From contig JADHTQ010000001.1 in assembly GCA_016784965.1 (NCBI GenBank), forward strand, positions 124,001 through 188,000: a stretch of 64,000 nt of DNA. The letters run 5' to 3'. This DNA comes from Bacteriovoracaceae bacterium (lineage in GTDB: Bacteria > Bdellovibrionota > Bacteriovoracia > Bacteriovoracales > Bacteriovoracaceae). Below, one piece after another: positions 24,640-33,615 of this stretch; within the stretch, counting starts at the first letter, position 1; each line of letters begins with the position of its first letter. The notes beneath the pieces were generated by a model, which did not search any database, was not told the origin of the DNA, and saw only the letters and a list, made by a program, of their open reading frames with translations. The position numbers and the translations under genes were made by a program.

Positions 24640-25572
24640 ATGTCGAAGATAAAAAGAGAAAGTAATGTATTCAGTATCGCGTTTTTAGACCTGCTATCAG
24701 GTGCCCTTGGAGCTGTTATAATTTTATATATTGCTGTACCCAAGGCATCGATTAAAACAGAACACTCAGACAAAAGCAAAATAGAAATCATCATAAAAGA
24801 AAAAAAAGAGGTCACCAGGCAATTAAATAAATGTAGAAGTAAAAATACGACCTATGAAGAACTTGTGAAAAAAAACCATGATGATTCCGAAAAACAAATT
24901 ACAGCACTAAAAGAGAAAATTTCAGCACTAAAAAAAGAAAAAATTAAAACACCTCCCCCTCCTCCACCTCCTCCTCCAAAGATTAGAAAGAAAGCAAAAG
25001 ACAGTGGGTTTGCTGCCCAACCACTGGATGTGGGATTTCAGTTTAAGGGCAAAAAGATTGTTTTTGTAATTGATGTATCAGGTAGTATGATGCAAGAAGA
25101 TCGCATCGGACAAGTTAAAGCTGGTCTTAAAATGCTCATTACCTCCATGTCAAAAGAATTTATGGTTAATGTCGTTTCATTTCCAAATCGCAATAAGACT
25201 CCTTTTAAAAATCTGTGGCATGCCCCTAGATTTACGACCGCTGATAACAAAAAAGAGGTCTATAAGTTTTTAAATGGTCTATCAGCTTATGGAACAACTC
25301 CAACACGAGAAGCTCTAAAACATGTCTTTGAAAAGTACTCCGATATTACAGACATCGTTTTGCTATCTGATGGCGCACCGACCACTTTTAATTCGCAAAA
25401 GCGCGATGACATCTATAAACTTCTAAGCGATTTAGCAAGCCAAAATGTGTTTGATATTCAGGTCAATACAATTGGAGTCGGTTCCGATTTTTTAAAAGAT
25501 ATAAATAATTTGAAATACATTTTCCTATCAAAGCTAGCAGCAGACCATAATGGCTTTTTTGTAGGTTTTTGA
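24640..25572 (+). CDS. MotB/ExbD-like stem protein carrying a von Willebrand A domain
   Basis: 310 residues. A single N-terminal helix, FLDLLSGALGAVIILYI (15-31), has an Asp (D17) at the position of the ion-carrying Asp of MotB/ExbD. A coiled-coil stretch (50-103), a run of nine prolines (105-113), then a vWA domain (about 135-305) with the MIDAS motif DVSGS (145-149) and a later TTPTRE Thr and LLSDGAP Asp, so the metal site looks complete. A peptidoglycan-binding OmpA or ExbD domain is absent; the vWA domain takes its place. Function is unknown. The gene is coupled to the channel gene. Confidence 0.85.
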   Translation: MSKIKRESNVFSIAFLDLLSGALGAVIILYIAVPKASIKTEHSDKSKIEIIIKEKKEVTRQLNKCRSKNTTYEELVKKNHDDSEKQITALKEKISALKKEKIKTPPPPPPPPPKIRKKAKDSGFAAQPLDVGFQFKGKKIVFVIDVSGSMMQEDRIGQVKAGLKMLITSMSKEFMVNVVSFPNRNKTPFKNLWHAPRFTTADNKKEVYKFLNGLSAYGTTPTREALKHVFEKYSDITDIVLLSDGAPTTFNSQKRDDIYKLLSDLASQNVFDIQVNTIGVGSDFLKDINNLKYIFLSKLAADHNGFFVGF

Positions 25573-25584
25573 GGTAAGCTTAGG

Positions 25585-26568
25585 TTAAATAGTAAAACCC
25601 TCTTTTAAAATGTCATGATTTCTAACAAACCCTAAAAATAAGTTTTGTTTATCGACAACTGGAAGTATAGCAATTTGGCCTTTTCTGTCCTCCATTAAAC
25701 GAAGCGCCTCTAAGGCCAAAGTGTCCCTTTCCACTTTGACTGGTTTAGTTTGCATAATCTCAGTTACACAGGTTTGAAGACCACTTGCTTTGTTTAGAAA
25801 TGTTCTACGGATATCTCCCTCAACAATTATACCAAGTAGCAGACCATTGGAGTCTAAAATAGCACATCCACCAACATTGATTTTGGTCATAATTAATATT
25901 ACGTCCTGTAAAGTAGCAGTTGCACCTAGAACTGGAGAGTTCACTTTATTCCACATAAGGTCAGAAACTTTCAAATGCATCGATTTTCCCAGTATCCCCC
26001 CTGGATGATTTACAGCAAACCCTTCTTTGGACAGACCCACCATATTTTCATAAATTACAGCCAGTGCATCACCCATGGCAAGAGCAAGGGTGGAGCTAGT
26101 GGTAGGTGCCTGATCATTAATGCATGCTTCTTTGTCAACTGAGCAGTCAAATACAATTTCACACTCTTTGGCAATTGGTGAGTTAACATCACCAAGTAAA
26201 GCAATTTTTTTAGATAACCTGTTTCTAAAATAAGGGATAATCTTCATAATTTCAGATGTGTTTCCCGATTTACTGATAAAAACCACAGCATCTGCTTCAC
26301 CAATTCTACCAAGGTCTCCATGAAGGGCCTCGGTTGGATGGAGGAAAAAAGATGGAAGGCCAAGAGAGGAAAAAGTAGCCGCTAACTTTTTTGCAATATG
26401 ACCGGATTTTCCAACTCCACAAAAAATTAAGCTGCCTCCAACATTTGTTAAGTTTTTTAAAACATCTACTAATTTACTCAGTTGTTTCTCATCAATTCGC
26501 TTAGAGGCCTTTAAAAGGGCCTCAGCTTCAGTTTTTAAAACATCACTAGCTATTTTTAAATAGTCCAT
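25585..26568 (-). CDS. kdsD: KdsD/KpsF-type D-arabinose-5-phosphate isomerase
   Basis: 327 residues: an SIS domain (about 40-170, with CGVGKSGHIAKKLAATFSS, HPTEALHGDLG and FISKSGNTSE) and two CBS domains (from VSDLMW and from VTEIMQTKPVK). This is the architecture of the enzyme that makes arabinose-5-phosphate for Kdo, the inner sugar of lipopolysaccharide. Start ATG follows AAGGAT. KdsC/KdsB are not beside it. KpsF, GutQ and KdsD cannot be separated from sequence alone. Confidence 0.92.
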   Translation of the reverse strand: MDYLKIASDVLKTEAEALLKASKRIDEKQLSKLVDVLKNLTNVGGSLIFCGVGKSGHIAKKLAATFSSLGLPSFFLHPTEALHGDLGRIGEADAVVFISKSGNTSEIMKIIPYFRNRLSKKIALLGDVNSPIAKECEIVFDCSVDKEACINDQAPTTSSTLALAMGDALAVIYENMVGLSKEGFAVNHPGGILGKSMHLKVSDLMWNKVNSPVLGATATLQDVILIMTKINVGGCAILDSNGLLLGIIVEGDIRRTFLNKASGLQTCVTEIMQTKPVKVERDTLALEALRLMEDRKGQIAILPVVDKQNLFLGFVRNHDILKEGFTI

Positions 26569-26631
26569 AATTTATCCTTGATATTTTAATTTTTTTCCCG
26601 AAATGTTTTTAAAGTTATACATTTTTTGGCA

Positions 26632-26653
26632 CCCTTTGCCTACAGACAAAGGG
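26632..26653. repeat. Perfect 7-bp hairpin upstream of the acyl carrier protein gene
   Basis: CCCTTTG (26632-26638) and CAAAGGG (26647-26653) around an eight-base loop, between the divergent kdsD and acyl carrier protein genes. No T tract follows on either strand, so it reads better as an operator or leader hairpin. Confidence 0.4.
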
Positions 26654-26756
26654 CAAAGATGTGGCTTGATATAACAGAGTAAGCCGCATTGGAATTATTT
26701 GCTCCCTAGCATTTAGCTGCTTCTATCGGTTTAATGTAAAAAAAAAGGAATTTATT

Positions 26757-27017
26757 ATGGAAAGAGAAGAGATTAAACAAATTTTAGTTAATATCATTTC
26801 ACAAGTTGCTGTGGATGAAGACACCTCAAATTTACAAGACGATGTTCCCATTCGAGAACAGCTAGAGCTAGACTCTATGGACTTTTTGGATATTATCTTG
26901 TCTTTAAAAAAGAAGCATTCTCTGGAGATACCCAAAGAGGATTTTGACCGAATCAAAACAATTAATGGGTTTGTAGACTATTTCATTGAAACCACGCAAC
27001 AGAATAAAGCTGCATAG
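26757..27017 (+). CDS. Acyl carrier protein
   Basis: 86 residues, acidic. The phosphopantetheine site is LELDSMDFLDII with Ser40, followed by the usual helix III and IV. AAGGAA precedes the ATG by eight bases. No fatty acid or polyketide genes flank it, so it is likely a specialised carrier rather than the housekeeping AcpP (usually next to fabF/fabG); its partner enzymes are not in the window. Confidence 0.88.
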   Translation: MEREEIKQILVNIISQVAVDEDTSNLQDDVPIREQLELDSMDFLDIILSLKKKHSLEIPKEDFDRIKTINGFVDYFIETTQQNKAA

Positions 27018-27095
27018 CTTTAAATAACTCTGTGCGCCATCAACTTGTTAGTCGATTTATAATAGTGACATTTAGTTTCGAACCGATCTAAAATG

Positions 27096-27130
27096 CTCTC
27101 CTAAAGTTGTTTTTTACAATAAAAGGAGAG
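27096..27130 (+). promoter_or_regulatory. Leader hairpin that would cover the ribosome binding site of the next gene
   Basis: CTCTCCT (27096-27102) is the exact complement of AGGAGAG (27124-27130), the Shine-Dalgarno sequence of the gene starting at 27135. The loop contains a second short pairing, TTGT with ACAA. Such a fold would hide the ribosome binding site. Confidence 0.55.
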
Positions 27131-27134
27131 TGTT

Positions 27135-27701
27135 ATGAGTAAGTTTAGACAATTTCTTCCAGTGGTATTTATATTAGTTTCGATATCATGGATTTCAAAT
27201 TCATTTGGATTTGAAGGAAGATGGTATAGTGAAAACGGCAGCAAAATTGATCTCGTTGCAATTTCAGACAGCACACTTATAGGCTCAACTTATATCCATT
27301 ATGTAGATCAATATGGTGACAGAACTGGCAAAAAAATTGAATATCATTTTTCTTTTGATTTTGATGAAGATGCGCAAGAACTTACTGGCCAACTAAAGAC
27401 TTTCGATGAGCACTATAGATGCCTTTTTAATAATGGCGATGTCAAGTTAATTAAAAAGCACGGTAATAAGCTACAACTCATTTTTCCAAAAATTGTTTTT
27501 AGTGTTCAAGAATTTTACAATGTGCGAACATATCTTCGACCAGTTTACTGCCACTACAGAAGATATCGCTATCCAAACTGGCTAAGGCATCCATACATCT
27601 GTGGACAAGAAGAAGTAGAAGTTTCTAGAGATCGTCCTTTTAAAAGACAATGCGTAATTAAAGATAGGTTTATGCAGTCTATCTATTTAAGTAGAGACTA
27701 A
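27135..27701 (+). CDS. Secreted protein of unknown function
   Basis: 188 residues with a signal peptide (MSKFRQFLPVVFILVS to NSFG). The rest looks beta-rich (FEGRWYSENGSKIDLVAI, IEYHFSFDF), as in lipocalin- or avidin-like barrels, with four Cys in the C-terminal half (CLFNN, YCHYRR, YICGQ, QCVIK), probably two disulfides. The C terminus is rich in Arg and Tyr. No family recognised. AGGAGAG ribosome binding site, which can pair with an upstream CTCTCCT. Confidence 0.65.
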   Translation: MSKFRQFLPVVFILVSISWISNSFGFEGRWYSENGSKIDLVAISDSTLIGSTYIHYVDQYGDRTGKKIEYHFSFDFDEDAQELTGQLKTFDEHYRCLFNNGDVKLIKKHGNKLQLIFPKIVFSVQEFYNVRTYLRPVYCHYRRYRYPNWLRHPYICGQEEVEVSRDRPFKRQCVIKDRFMQSIYLSRD

Positions 27702-27732
27702 GGAGCTAATTTAATAATTTCATGGAGGATTT

Positions 27733-28278
27733 ATGAAACTACTTATAGCTAGTGTTACACTGCTTGTCTCTTTTTTTTGTTTTAGTCAGCAAAGAGGTCA
27801 AGATAGTGAACGTCAAATGCCTCGCAATGGCTTAAGGCAGAACAATAGTAACAGGCAAAATCAACAAAGAGCTTTTAGAGGTAGAGGTCAAAGAAGACAG
27901 CAGAGAGATTTTAGAAGAGGGGGGCAACAACCAAGACGGGGGTTTGACGAAAGCAGAGGACAAGCTAATCGGAAAAACCCCGAAACGATGCAACTTATGA
28001 AAGAGGTTCGGGAGTTAGAAAATAAATCTAAACAACTGGCCCAAAATTACAAAGATAGTAACTCTATTGAAGATAAGAAAAAAATTTCTGAGTCACTTCG
28101 GAGCAATTTACAAGAAATATTTGAAAAAAAATTGAGCTTTGGTGAAAAAAAGCTAGATGATGTAGCCAAAAAGCTAGAGCAACTAAAAGATTCCCTAGCT
28201 AGTAGAAAAAAGAATGCTCAGCAAATAATTAAGCAACGTTTGGACGAATTACTTACAAGTGACGGCTATGCACAGTAA
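27733..28278 (+). CDS. Secreted Arg/Gln-rich protein with C-terminal coiled coil
   Basis: 181 residues. Signal peptide (MKLLIASVTLLVSFFCFS), then about 70 residues of low complexity dominated by Arg, Gln, Gly and Asn (GRGQRRQQRDFRRGGQQ), then a helical, coiled-coil-prone region (90-175). A highly basic exported segment could bind nucleic acid or anionic polymers such as lipopolysaccharide; this is inference. Its end overlaps the start of the adenylate cyclase gene, so translation is coupled. Confidence 0.65.
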   Translation: MKLLIASVTLLVSFFCFSQQRGQDSERQMPRNGLRQNNSNRQNQQRAFRGRGQRRQQRDFRRGGQQPRRGFDESRGQANRKNPETMQLMKEVRELENKSKQLAQNYKDSNSIEDKKKISESLRSNLQEIFEKKLSFGEKKLDDVAKKLEQLKDSLASRKKNAQQIIKQRLDELLTSDGYAQ

Positions 28279-29128
28279 AACTTTAACAATACTATTTGCT
28301 GATATTCAAGGTTATACAAAAAGAACATCGAGGCAAAGCAGAGAGCAAAATCAAAATTTCATAACTGAAATCAACGATTTTATCAAAAAGTATACAAAAG
28401 AATTTTCAGGCATATTCGTAAAAAATTTGGGAGATGGATTTCTTCTCACCTTCGAATCACCAACAAATGCAGTAAATTGTGGCAAGAGAATCCAAAAAGA
28501 AATTAAAACTAGAAATGCGAATATTTTAAAAAAAGAAAATTATGTACAGTTTAGAATTGGAATAAGTACTGGTGAAGTTAGTCTTGATGAAAATGGAGAT
28601 GTCTTTGGTGATGCAGTCAACATCGCATCAAGAATAGAAACTTTTGCTGAACCCAATGAAGTATTTATTTCAGAAAGTACTTATTTGGCCATGAACAAAG
28701 TTGAGGTGTACACCCAAGATTTGGGACCTCAGCAGTTCAAAAATGTTCTAACAGAGGTACGGGTATATAAAGTCCTCACTGAGCATGAACAAAGCAGCAA
28801 TGGAAAAATGCAAGAAAAGATTAAAGCAAAAGGGTTGCATGTTCTACTGCTAGTCTTTTTTTCCTTGATTGTAATTGGAGCACCTATCTCATTTTATTAC
28901 TTTTTTAAATCTAAACCTCAGTCAAAAGCAGATCCTGTGCACAAATGGAATTCGAAAATATTCAGGCAAATTCTTCAGCTTGAGCGAAAACTTGACCGAT
29001 TTAAAGAAGCCGAACGACATCTGTTTGGTCCAAGAAATGTACAATTATCCTGGGATGATTCGCTTTGGGAAAAATCTACAAGGCAAATAGAAAATGACAT
29101 TCGCGTGTTGGAGTCAATTCTAGAATAG
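28268..29128 (+). CDS. Membrane-tethered class III adenylate cyclase
   Basis: 286 residues from ATG 28268 (a GTG three codons earlier is possible). N-terminal class III cyclase domain (5-170): metal Asp D12 (FADIQGY) and D56 (KNLGDGF), base-reading K52 and D111 (GDVFGD), transition-state N118 and R122 (NIASR). The Lys/Asp pair points to ATP rather than GTP. One membrane helix (about 190-212) follows and about 70 residues with coiled-coil character lie beyond it, probably periplasmic. This is reversed from the common sensor-then-cyclase order. A stand-alone cyclic-nucleotide-binding protein is encoded at 35586-36059. Confidence 0.88.
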   Translation: MHSKTLTILFADIQGYTKRTSRQSREQNQNFITEINDFIKKYTKEFSGIFVKNLGDGFLLTFESPTNAVNCGKRIQKEIKTRNANILKKENYVQFRIGISTGEVSLDENGDVFGDAVNIASRIETFAEPNEVFISESTYLAMNKVEVYTQDLGPQQFKNVLTEVRVYKVLTEHEQSSNGKMQEKIKAKGLHVLLLVFFSLIVIGAPISFYYFFKSKPQSKADPVHKWNSKIFRQILQLERKLDRFKEAERHLFGPRNVQLSWDDSLWEKSTRQIENDIRVLESILE

Positions 29129-29132
29129 ATTG

Positions 29133-30140
29133 CTAGTTTCTTGAGTAATAGTTGCGGCATCGAAGCCAATAGGATTTTTTCATTGTATTATATATCTTCT
29201 CAGCTTCATCATTATTGTAAGAGGCCAAATATCTACCCGATGTACTTTGTTCTCTCATAATTTGTAATCTTTTTTTATCATTTCTGCAAACTTTTGACTT
29301 AATGGAGTTATATTCAATAAAAGCAGCTACTGGATAAGGTAAATTATAAGCTGATGAGACATAGCTGGAAGGCCTAGAGGACAGTAGAGGAAAATCTTTG
29401 ACCTCAAGCCCATACTTGTTTAACTTCGCAATAAAAGATCCAAAGTTGTCTCCTATGCGGTAAAATGCTTTTACCCCTTTTCTTTTAGACAGCCTACCGG
29501 TTCTTCCATCCATAATACTTGAGCAGTTAGATCTGTTGTCAGCTTCACTGGGGAATAATTCGTACAAGACCTTACATTCTGCAAGATATGCTGCAACTTC
29601 TCCCCCTTTTCCCTCTATAGTGGATGCAATAAAATCTCGAACCGTAAAATTCTCGTTATAAGGGTTAAATGGTCTTCTATAGATGAAGTGAGTTAATTCA
29701 TGGGCCAAATCCAAAACCGCATGAACAGTGGATAACTCCTTATTTATAAAAACTTTAGAGTGGGATTCAAACACTACATCTAGAGGATTAGCAACTGAAA
29801 ACTTGCGCACTAGAGTTGTGTCGCAAATCGAAGATTTTCCAGGAAATATTATATCTAGTAGGGTCATGCCTTGCTGAGCTGCTTTTTTCTTGGCCAACCT
29901 TATAGTCTTGGCACCCACTCTTGACCTGCTTAAAATTCTTAATAGCTCTCTTATGCTATAATTAGCATCTCGATTTATATCCATCCATGAATCGCGATAT
30001 ACTGAATTATTTTGAACAAATAAAACCCGTGGTTTTCTACTTTTTAAATAAGCAGTGGGGAAGACGTTTAATCCCATCGCTACATCAGTCATAAGAAATA
30101 AAAATACGTATCCTAAATAGGATAAAGTTGCATACCTCAT
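29133..30140 (-). CDS. Secreted HExxH metallopeptidase-like protein
   Basis: 335 residues with an N-terminal signal (to about residue 23). HELTH (147-151) is a zinc metallopeptidase motif inside a helix, and E181 in GKGGEVAAYLAE, 30 residues on, could be the third ligand of a gluzincin. Five or six Cys suggest disulfides. No exact family recognised. In a predatory bacterium it could digest prey protein or act in the cell envelope (inference). It converges on the cyclase gene four bases away. Confidence 0.7.
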   Translation of the reverse strand: MRYATLSYLGYVFLFLMTDVAMGLNVFPTAYLKSRKPRVLFVQNNSVYRDSWMDINRDANYSIRELLRILSRSRVGAKTIRLAKKKAAQQGMTLLDIIFPGKSSICDTTLVRKFSVANPLDVVFESHSKVFINKELSTVHAVLDLAHELTHFIYRRPFNPYNENFTVRDFIASTIEGKGGEVAAYLAECKVLYELFPSEADNRSNCSSIMDGRTGRLSKRKGVKAFYRIGDNFGSFIAKLNKYGLEVKDFPLLSSRPSSYVSSAYNLPYPVAAFIEYNSIKSKVCRNDKKRLQIMREQSTSGRYLASYNNDEAEKIYNTMKKSYWLRCRNYYSRN

Positions 30141-30189
30141 CGGTAGCTATGTCGGATCAAAATTATTAATTTATTAGTTTAAATCTGGG

Positions 30190-30215
30190 ATTTAAAAAAT
30201 ATGGCAAAAATTGCC
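30190..30215 (-). terminator. Weak intrinsic terminator after hflX
   Basis: Reading the minus strand, GGCAA-TTT-TTGCC (30215-30203) is followed by ATATTTTTT. The stem is only five pairs, but it lies three bases past the hflX stop. Confidence 0.45.
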
Positions 30216-30217
30216 GT

Positions 30218-31549
30218 CTACATAGATTTTATTTGCTGCAATAAAAATGGATCATCTGGGGCCAGTATATATTTTTTGACTTTTAACGAATCAAAAATGA
30301 AATGTGGAACTAGTATGCGATAAAAGATTCCTTTTTCGTGATTTGACCTATTTACAATATTGGTTTTGCTCTCAATTAGAGAGTGAGCGGTTCCATCATC
30401 GTAGGGTATAAATAAATCATAATGGTCTTGTTTATCTAAAAAATACGAAATTATATAATCTCTGAGCTTATTCATATCATTATCTTCAAATGTGCTAACC
30501 AGAAAGCTCTTGGGGTTTGACCTTAAAATTATTTTTTGTTTCATAACATCTGGTAGTTTGTCCTTTTTGTTAAAGACAATTATTCTATCTTTTTTCTTAA
30601 CTCCCAACTCCTTTAACACTTGAGTAGTAACCTCTAACTGCTGTTTATAGTTTGGATCAGATATATCACAAATAATAATCAAAAGGTCTGCTTCAAATAC
30701 TGACTCCAGTGTCGTTTTAAATCCGTCTATTAAAGTATTTGGAAGATTTGAAATAAAGCCCACCGTGTCAATTAAAATCATCGGTGGTTTTGTATCAGGA
30801 TTTAAGGTTCGATAAGTAGAATCAAGGGTCGCAAATAGTTGATCTTCCTCAAGAACTGATACCTTACACAAACGGTTCATAAGTGAAGACTTTCCTGCAT
30901 TGGTATATCCGACTAAAGCTGCTGTTACGGCTTTATTCTTTCTCTTTTTGCGCTGTTGCTTCCTAGACTTTGCTATATTTTTTAATTCTATTTTGTAGTA
31001 CTCAATTCTCTGCCTGATAATTCTTCGGTCAAGTTCGATCTGTTGCTCACCCTCCCCACCCTTGTGGCCAACTCCACCTCTTTGCCGTGATAGATGTCCC
31101 CAAAAACCCGCTAACCTGGGTAGCAAATACTTGAGCCTGGCCATCTCAATTTGAATCTTTGCCTCACGGGTTCTTGCATGTTTAGCAAAAATCTCAAGTA
31201 TTACATGGCAGCGATCAACCACAGATAAATTAGTCAATTTTTTAATATTTCTAATTTGGCCGGCAGTCAACTCAAAATCAAATACGAGCAGGTTTGAACC
31301 CTCCTCTTTTGCTTGTGAGGCTATTTCAATTAGTCTACCTGCGCCAAGAAGTGTAGCAGGATTCAGTGTTTTTCTATTTTGCACATACTCCGATCCAGCT
31401 TCGATTCCCAAGGTTCTAAGCAGTTCACGAAGTTCTACCAGTGAGCGCATAGTTTCAATTTTATTGCTATGTGTTTTGAAAGTAGGGCAAACAATTGAAA
31501 CTAGCGATGCTTTAGAATCTTCAAAAATATGAAATTCATTATCAAACAT
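30218..31549 (-). CDS. hflX: GTPase HflX
   Basis: 443 residues from ATG 31549 (a TTG three codons earlier is possible). The N-terminal HflX domain (LLRTLGIEAGSEYVQNR, VVDRCHVILEIFAKHA, ARTREAKIQIEMARL) is followed by a coiled-coil linker and the G domain: P-loop VGYTNAGKSS, DTVGFISNLP, VFNKKDKL. The usual GPGETQLE is GEGEQQIE here. HflX binds the 50S subunit and splits stalled ribosomes, notably in heat stress. Stands alone; diverges from a class IV aminotransferase gene. Confidence 0.95.
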   Translation of the reverse strand: MFDNEFHIFEDSKASLVSIVCPTFKTHSNKIETMRSLVELRELLRTLGIEAGSEYVQNRKTLNPATLLGAGRLIEIASQAKEEGSNLLVFDFELTAGQIRNIKKLTNLSVVDRCHVILEIFAKHARTREAKIQIEMARLKYLLPRLAGFWGHLSRQRGGVGHKGGEGEQQIELDRRIIRQRIEYYKIELKNIAKSRKQQRKKRKNKAVTAALVGYTNAGKSSLMNRLCKVSVLEEDQLFATLDSTYRTLNPDTKPPMILIDTVGFISNLPNTLIDGFKTTLESVFEADLLIIICDISDPNYKQQLEVTTQVLKELGVKKKDRIIVFNKKDKLPDVMKQKIILRSNPKSFLVSTFEDNDMNKLRDYIISYFLDKQDHYDLFIPYDDGTAHSLIESKTNIVNRSNHEKGIFYRILVPHFIFDSLKVKKYILAPDDPFLLQQIKSM

Positions 31550-31623
31550 AATAGACAAAATAAGAGCATTAATTTTAAATTATTGCAACACTAAACTAAT
31601 AAAACGGAGTATAAATAATTATT

Positions 31624-32502
31624 ATGTTAATTAAAAACAACACCCAAATTTATTTTAAAGGCACATTATACTCCAGTAATGAACAAATACCGCATTTTTC
31701 TAGTTGCTTTAATCGCTCAATCCTTTTTGGAGAATCCATTTTTACTAGCATGAAAACATGGAGAAAAAAATTAATCTTTTTAGATGACCATTTGGAGCGT
31801 CTCGCAAAAGGAATCATTTATCTATGGAAAGCAGATTGGAAGCAATATGAACAAGAAATCAAAGATGCACTTATTAGCATGAATGAGCAAAATATTTGTG
31901 ATGGGGCTGAAAACTATTTTAGGGTAACCTTTTTTCAAGAATCACCGGATGGTACTCTTTTAAACACCAATGGTGACTTGAATTTTTACATCATTAAAAA
32001 GCAATTACCACAAAATAGCGACAGACAATCCATTTGTATAGGGCAAGCAGCAGTGTCCAAAGCACCAAGGGCCTATCCACCATTTTTAAAAGTATCAAAC
32101 TATGTCGACTCCATTGTAGAATTAAAAAAGGCAAAAGAAAGTGGGCTTGACGATGTATTTTATGTAGACAGCAAGCAAAATGTAACTGAAGCCACCACTA
32201 GCAACATTTTCACTAGAATTGATGACACCTACTATACCCCTTCTGTGTCGCCAACCGTTTTAGATGGAATTACAAGAAGAAGGTTAATTAGTGCCTTAAA
32301 TAGAGGTAAAAAAAATGTAGTGGAAAAAGAAATTAATTTGCATGAATTTGGTAGGGCTCATGAAATCGTGCTTACCAATGCAGTAACCGGCATCACCGCA
32401 GTGCACGAGATTATTGGACATAACTTTCATTGGCAAATACAAAAAGATAGCCCCTGTAAATTAAGAGAAATTTTCAATGATTATCTCATTGAAACCACAT
32501 AA
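31624..32502 (+). CDS. Class IV aminotransferase (IlvE/PabC/D-amino acid type)
   Basis: 292 residues of fold type IV PLP enzymes. The early ILFGESIFTSMKTW and FLDDHLERL match the family; the lysine in FLKVSNYVDSI is the PLP-binding residue, and TEATTSNIF binds the cofactor phosphate, with TVLDGITRRRL following. Members include branched-chain aminotransferase, 4-amino-4-deoxychorismate lyase and D-amino acid aminotransferase; sequence alone does not decide. No folate or branched-chain genes adjoin. Confidence 0.88.
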   Translation: MLIKNNTQIYFKGTLYSSNEQIPHFSSCFNRSILFGESIFTSMKTWRKKLIFLDDHLERLAKGIIYLWKADWKQYEQEIKDALISMNEQNICDGAENYFRVTFFQESPDGTLLNTNGDLNFYIIKKQLPQNSDRQSICIGQAAVSKAPRAYPPFLKVSNYVDSIVELKKAKESGLDDVFYVDSKQNVTEATTSNIFTRIDDTYYTPSVSPTVLDGITRRRLISALNRGKKNVVEKEINLHEFGRAHEIVLTNAVTGITAVHEIIGHNFHWQIQKDSPCKLREIFNDYLIETT

Positions 32503-32505
32503 GGT

Positions 32506-32535
32506 TTGACAATAATTGGGTCATAGCAATATAAT
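32506..32535 (+). promoter_or_regulatory. Consensus sigma70 promoter
   Basis: A perfect TTGACA (32506-32511) and perfect TATAAT (32530-32535), 18 bases apart. Predicted start near 32542, 19 bases before the TTG start of the next gene. The strongest-looking promoter in the window; the -35 begins just after the preceding stop. Confidence 0.8.
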
Positions 32536-32560
32536 TTAATAACACATATTGGAGGTAGTA

Positions 32561-33610
<1,050 letters not shown>

Positions 33611-33615
33611 AAATT

